DNA of 64,000 nt, taken from contig NC_092406.1 of the NCBI RefSeq assembly GCF_009017415.1, forward strand, positions 1,736,001-1,800,000. The letters are read 5' to 3'. The number at the start of each line of letters is the position of its first letter. The stretch's first letter is position 1. Both the position numbers and the translations under genes were made by a program. Positions 58,201-64,000 of the stretch are shown one piece after another. Source of the DNA: Aspergillus flavus (lineage: Eukaryota > Ascomycota > Eurotiomycetes > Eurotiales > Aspergillaceae). Below the pieces are notes generated by a model. That model was given only the letters and a program-made list of their open reading frames with translations. It was not told the DNA's origin and made no database searches.

Positions 58201-61200
58201 TCCGATCGCTCGTATATGGTGGGGTTTATTCGGCTAACCGAAAACTGATAGGGGTCGCAACTGCCAGTCTCAGTGCTATTTGGTCTACATTCGAAGAACC
58301 GATGTCTAACCCCAGGAAGAGAGGTTCAACCAAACTATTGAGTGACAGGCGGCAGACGGGGGGAAGAGAATTGAGATTCCGCCCGAGTAGTGCCGATTGA
58401 TTAAGCAAGCAGCATCACTGGTGTCGACGTTATTGCCCAGGGAAAGCATGCATTAGGCTAGCGCCCAAGGCGTCCTGTCCTAGCTGGTGGCAAATCTGGG
58501 AGATCTGGTGCGCACTGAACCCTCGAGATGATCGACTCTGCTGGGTTTCCTTCCGCCTATTGGGTCATACACAAAAAGGAATATGAACCAGATCTTGTTG
58601 TACTACGATCGGAAATGTTCGTCATGCATGTTGGGAATACTTTCCGCCTCTGATATTTGCGTTTGAGGTGTACTTCGTATGGACTAGGAGCGTGATAATT
58701 AGCAGATCCATGGTTCATATTCCGCTGAATTATTGGCACGGTAATTCGTACTAGTTTCATTAAACATACTCGTAAAGTCAAAAGGCAAATATTGATATTA
58801 ACTCCTGCTGCTGTCGCTCTCTGAGTCCCACATGATGCCAGTTTAAGGACTTTCTTGGAAAGAAGCAGCGTCTGCTGATCACGTATGTAGTAGTGGATGT
58901 ACGTTGGTTCGCCCTGCATATACGACCTGCGTTACACATGACTGAACCCGCACCAGTATTGGCCGTCAACCTGAATCAGGACGTACAGGTGACGAACACC
59001 CTTGGAGTAACTTACGTTCCCACATGTTGACTAAAGTATCGATGATGTCTATCATTTTGTCCCAACAAAACGTTATCTACCGACGACTTGGCCCTTCGAA
59101 AAGTTTACCATTTGCGTGAATCAAGATTTGGGTTCATATCCTCGTTTGTCAAGAAAACTCTTTACCCCTGCATGATAAGATTCATAGCTTCTTCTCTATT
59201 GATCTGGACTTGGCCATTGTTTTATCCTTGCATCGACCAAGAACACACCCCGGTCGTACGCTGGCCCGCAATATCCGCTCTTGAAAGGATGCATAGTGCA
59301 TACATAGCACTTGTAGATCTTTCTGCAGCTTAGCTGCACCGAAGTTGTCTAACTGGAAGGATTGAAAGTCAACGAAAAGGATAATTGATTTTTATTACCC
59401 CGTCCTCATTCTCCTCGCCCCTTTCTTGCATGGATTCAGTAGTGATCTTGTTGGTACTTGTCACAAGAATCCAGCCACATCTCTGTATACTAACTGAACT
59501 TGACGCAACCATGCGTAAGTCGCCACAGGCGACATATATGCATATACCAAAACACAGGTACTTCACCTTCACCTGCACACTCCACCCCGTACCTATGCCT
59601 CACGCAGTCGAGGCAATAGTGCATGTCCTCCAGGCGGCGCGGGACGGATTTCCGCGGTCACCCTCCTCCATTACTTAATCTTATAGGATATGAGGAGCGC
59701 AAATCTTCCGCATCGGCGCAAGGGGTAGCCATGGATCTCACCGTGCCAGACAACCACTACTTGCCTAATCGAGAACATGCTATCTCGGTAAGTGGGAGAA
59801 TGGAGACTCTGGCTTATCCCGCGACTGCCGCAGGTCAGATTCTATCCACTTTTAATTTGCGTGTCTGTTCTGTCTGTGGCGAGTATTGTGCACGGCGACG
59901 ACGTACGTATGCAATGCACTACAGCGTACATTAGCTGTTTCCAACCTGCTCCGAACCCCGGTACTGTATGTACGTACAGTGGGGCTCGGGGGTAAAGGAA
60001 AAGGCAAAAACAGAGAGGGAAAAACTAACCAAAAAAAAAAGGGAACCGAGATTCGCGAAGGGGATACCTCGGATGGGTCTGTGGGGTTATTAGTTTATCT
60101 TTTGTCGATACACAGAATTGGAAAGAAGAAAATCATCCCCTTCCGGATCATTGATATGGGGGGAAGCAATTGACATCCATCCCAAGAATCCCAACAGTTT
60201 GGGAATAGGATAAGATATCGCAGATCGTCATGTCTAGAACGAACTGTCAACCTTCAATGCTCGTGTATACGACTACATTGAGTGCTAGACCCATATTCTC
60301 TAGTAAGCACTATCTTCTCAACCAATCTGGAATTCCCTTACGATCCAAAGTCCCAAGGAGAGGGGACGCTTGGGAATCACTATTTACGCTAATCTTTTCC
60401 CCGGTCTGGGACGATATGTGACCGTCCGGGCGCTAGATCTGTTAGTAGCTTGGATGACGGGTCCCATGGATCCGAGTCCTTAGGTCGCCCTAGTCTGCTT
60501 TGGTTCGAGGATTAATTTAATTTAATTATTTTTTCTTCTTTTATTTAGTGTTCTTCTGTTTTTGCTTTTTGTCATGATTTTCTCTCGTTTTCTGACGGAT
60601 GGGGTAAAAAGAGACGGGGTCGGATCAGGGGGAACGTGGACCACGGGCCGATGCCGCGGTTTGAAGCCTGATTTGGAATTCTTCCTGGTCGACGGAAAAC
60701 TCCGTACATTGAAATGCTATTCGTCTCCTCCCGGATTATTTTATATTAATTTACGAGTCTATTGACATTTAGCGAACCTGCTTAATTTGGGACGAGAAAG
60801 ATCGATCCAAATGAAAGTAGTATTTGAGATAGGTAAACTCAAAAGGAAAAAGCTAAAGAGATGGAGAGGGATATGGAAATAATTTCCTGACAGCTTTCCC
60901 CATCGGAACCGAGAAACTGGTCGGGTCCGAGAGTTCCTTTGACACTTGACAGGTAGAAAACCTTAGAGAGAGCGAGAGGTCAACTACCTCCTCCCCAATC
61001 CAGTAAGACCTAAGAATAACCTAATTAATACCACCACACCTCAAATTAGAAAATTTACTCTCAAAAAAGAAAATCACCCCATGTTTCAACCCCGTTTCAT
61101 GGCCTGATTTCTTTCAATTAGCATCCCTTTCCCAGAGATCCTACTGGCGACCGAGTAACTAAGAATATCCCAAGTAAGCGCGCACCTTGACATGGATTAT

Positions 61201-64000
61201 CTGCAACTCCGCAGCATTCCACCAATGATAGCGATGAAACCGATTCGCACACACCTGCTACTATCTATAGCCTCGATTACCCGATTTTCTTCACGTCGGC
61301 GCTTGTTTGAGGTCTGATATTCCCTGACTGCCACGAGAAAAAAATAAGAAAGCAGGATATTAACCCTGTCCCCTGCTGCCCTCGTGGGTTACACCAGATG
61401 TTCCCTTGCATTCGTTGGGGGCCAAAATGTTCAGAGTTCTGAAGGTTGCACATCGGTATCGTATTGGTCATGTATTCATGTGGTCATGTACGGTGTACCC
61501 CTGGAAATGGGCACATGGTCTGGATCTGAGACTAGAGAGGGATTCGGACTAGTAGACTGCTACTTACTATGCGAGGTAGACCGGCTTCTCGGAAGTGGGG
61601 GAGGTGGATGTCGGCGTCGATGTTCGGGTCTTCTCCAAGTACACACTTACCTGCGTACTAACATGTTTACTTACTACTACTAGGTCTGTGGACAGATTGT
61701 TGCTATAATTATTTACAATCTGTGTAATATTCTTCAAAATTTTTAACCTCAGCCAAGCATTATTAAAAAATAACAAGCAAAAAAACCAAAAGAAACAAAA
61801 AAACGCCCGTCGTGCTACTTTCCTGCCCCGCGAACCCTTGGACAGGAACAATCAAACGACTAGACAATAACCATCAGTCCCTTAATCTCACCCCAGCAAT
61901 CGCATCCTAAATTTAGCGACAACACCAATAGAACCAAGAAACCAAATCAGCCCATCACTTTTCTCCCTCACACCCAGAGACTCAAGACTCGACACACCTC
62001 GTATTAGGTAGGCCTTACAACGCCCTCGAACAGTAATCCCAATCCTACCCGGGCACATGGAGACAGGGATAGAGATCCCGATACCAATCTGACACTGACG
62101 CCCTCTAACAAACTTCCGTAGGGCTTAGTCCACCCATTCTACAGGTAACTGTCTCCCTGTCAAAAACGACCACGGCGCATGACATTCTCCATCATCCATG
62201 ACATGACCAGGATCTAACCACAAGTATGTATAACGTATAACGTATAAAAAGAAAAACAACAACTAAGGAGAGAAAAATAGCCACAATATAACCCCCCATC
62301 CTATCTAATCGCGACCTTCCCCCAAAAAAGAACATTGAATACTATACCGTGTTGTTACGCACCGTATCTAGCCCCAATTTTCATCTGTCTTTTTACGAAG
62401 AGTACGGAGTACTCCGGGGTTTGACTTTCCGGAACTGGGGATTATGCTTATAATTCATTACTTACTTATTCACCTTGACTATACTACTTACAGTGTCTGA
62501 CAGGAGATAAATGAGACGTCCGTCGAGTCTGGATCATTTAGGTTACATGGTTTTTTCCCCTCTAATAATTATGTTTTTTTATTCATGTTTTATGTTTGTT
62601 TTATATTGTTTTTTATTTTCTCATTTTTTTAAGTTTTGGTTGCCCTGCCACGTGTGTGCTTCGAGGCAGCTGAAATTACGTGTTGAATGGATCGAGCATC
62701 TTGACGCGAGCGTACATGACAGGTCATTATGCATGGTTTTAATTCTCCTGTCGATATAATTGGTCGGGATATGCCGCGCTGTGTTTTGGTCTTGTGAGTG
62801 GTCGGCGGACTATGATGTGATAAAATTATGTGCAGGTGGGATTGGGGGTTTTCTGTGTGTTTGGGTATGATGTTTATTTTGATGGGGACTGGGTTTGACC
62901 TTGTAGTGTATGTAGGTGTGGCTTGTTGAATACATATTTTCATGTACATGTGTACAGTAGCACAGGGAAAATTGTTAATAATGATCGTTGCTATTATTTA
63001 TAATTATATATATATATTGTGGGGTAGATTATTCATACTTCGTAGTATATACTGCGTTAGAAGTAAACATATAAATAAATGTCACTTGCGACCGAGACAA
63101 ATTAGAACACTGAATAGCCATCGTCCAATCCTACCGTCTAGATGAAACTACGCTAAACAATGACATCTCATATCATACGACGCTAAAAGCGCCGCGAACA
63201 GACACAGTAAGAAAAGCCCACCTCGCGATCTTTCTAGAACACATCCCATGTTCACCTCGCATCTCTCGTAGTTACTCCACCGCACATACCCAGCCTTGGC
63301 AATGCATGGGGAGGGGACAATGTTCCGGAAGCCAGATGGAAAGAAAAATATCGGTGAGCCTCGTGGTCCGATTTATTGGTTCCTGGTCGCGTTGTTGGCA
63401 GGTGGAGCCCCCCATTATGACATAACAATGCATCGATGATGGTATGGGGAGACTGGAGATCTGAGGAAGCGAGCAAAAAACCATCTGGGATTGTGTTAGT
63501 CTAAAGCCCTAGGGGACAAAAAATTGGATGCACTAAGGTGAAGCGGTGTGTGCTGCGCCTCAATTCATCTTAGCGTATGGAGATCTTCCAATGGATGTGC
63601 GGGACGATCCGCGCTCTGACACGCGATAGGTTATCGCTGTGGCTTCGTCGATTTTGTGGCGCTAATGTCTGCTGCGGTGGCTTTTTTCTCACCGACCGGA
63701 GTGTTTTCTTCTGCTGCAGAGTACTTCGGCGTCATCGTCGTTGAGCCCTTCTGGGCTTACTAGGCGAAACCTAGTGCTATGTCCGCTAGTAATCATGGCC
63801 GTCGTGTGTAACGGGCTAGCCAGCCTGGTTTATACATACATCGTACATCGCATATAGTGCGAAGAGTCTGAGGGTGTCTGGGCGTTCAAGTGCGCCTGGT
63901 TTAGAGTAGATGAAAAATTAAAGATCGGTCAAGGCTGGGATTGCCCTTTACCGACCCATCATGGAATTAAGGATAGCATTTACCCGAGATTTAGAATTCG
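55201..64000. other. 8.8-kb region with no recognised gene
   Basis: I read both strands and found no conserved protein domain, tRNA or rRNA. Homopolymer and pyrimidine runs are frequent (for example T runs near 55725-55735 and 56977-56990), and a TA dinucleotide run lies at 63005-63017. A 97-codon minus-strand open frame at 56782-56489 has a partly protein-like composition (NEVFLELTAGASG, then RRIGTLVEVSQQEAAIEVRG) but no recognised domain. Long gene-free blocks in these fungi often flank large regulatory genes, so this may be the extended promoter of a gene beyond the window. Confidence 0.4.
63005..63017 (+). repeat. TA dinucleotide run
   Basis: About six and a half TA units in AT-rich intergenic DNA. 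Confidence 0.7.

Noticed and set aside
59623..59934. 103-codon open frame with CxxC-like residues
   Set aside because: The cysteine spacing does not fit a zinc-finger family, and neighbouring frames are equally open.
63577..63745. Short ATG-started frame of about 55 codons near the right edge
   Set aside because: Too short, basic and cysteine-rich without pattern; another frame overlaps it.

Overview
This window looks like nuclear DNA of a filamentous ascomycete of the Eurotiales, most likely Aspergillus or a close relative. It has about 16 intact protein genes, most split by short (49-101 nt) introns with CTAAC/CTGAC-type branch sites. The gene content is typical of moulds: Clr5-domain and Pal1 proteins, a DUF3807 protein, a SAS4 subunit, and a secreted 600-residue GH20 hexosaminidase with a dibasic-processed propeptide. 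Splice structures were assembled by hand. In every intact gene the exon lengths add up to a whole number of codons.

Layout. 0.8-2 kb: broken aminoglycoside-phosphotransferase-like (APH) gene. 2.4-4.3 kb: peroxisomal ThDP 2-hydroxyacyl-CoA lyase with a GC-AG intron and a C-terminal AKL. 4.4-6.1 kb (-): MidA/NDUFAF7-family mitochondrial methyltransferase, divergent from a membrane-anchored cysteine synthase (6.3-7.9 kb, +). 8.3-10 kb (-): Scm3 CENP-A chaperone with a Myb-like tail, divergent from atg6/Beclin (10.6-12.2 kb, +). After a 6 kb gene-free stretch comes a Clr5-domain protein (18.3-19.7 kb, +). Then pex13 (23-24.4 kb, -), ero1 (25-26.9 kb, -) and a Pal1-family protein (29.3-30.1 kb, -). 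Next are usb1 (31.8-32.8 kb, +), a DUF3807 protein (33.4-34 kb, +), an unidentified coding-like relic (34.0-34.5 kb) and a BSC6-like MFS transporter (34.8-36.4 kb, -). An amino acid permease (39.1-40.9 kb, +) is followed by a broken NLR/ankyrin gene (41.1-42.3 kb, +). Then sas4 (43-44.8 kb, -) and a dihydrodipicolinate-synthase-family aldolase (45.9-46.8 kb, +). The last gene is nagA (51.8-53.6 kb, +). From 53.6 kb to the end I find no supportable gene.

No metabolic gene cluster is visible; most genes are housekeeping. Themes that recur are peroxisomes (AKL-tagged lyase, Pex13), ER folding (Ero1), autophagy (Atg6), centromere/chromatin (Scm3, SAS4) and U6 snRNA maturation (Usb1). Three broken coding regions each contain an in-frame stop that a single C-to-T change would explain. 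About half the window is intergenic, unusually gene-poor for this group. It contains a perfect 21-bp inverted repeat, strand-asymmetric A+C and G+T tracts, and a group of five CreA-like sites. I did not find an obviously new system. The best leads are the 34.0-34.5 kb relic, the 46-bp palindrome, the Ero1 RDEL ending, the Scm3-Myb architecture, and the long gene-free blocks.
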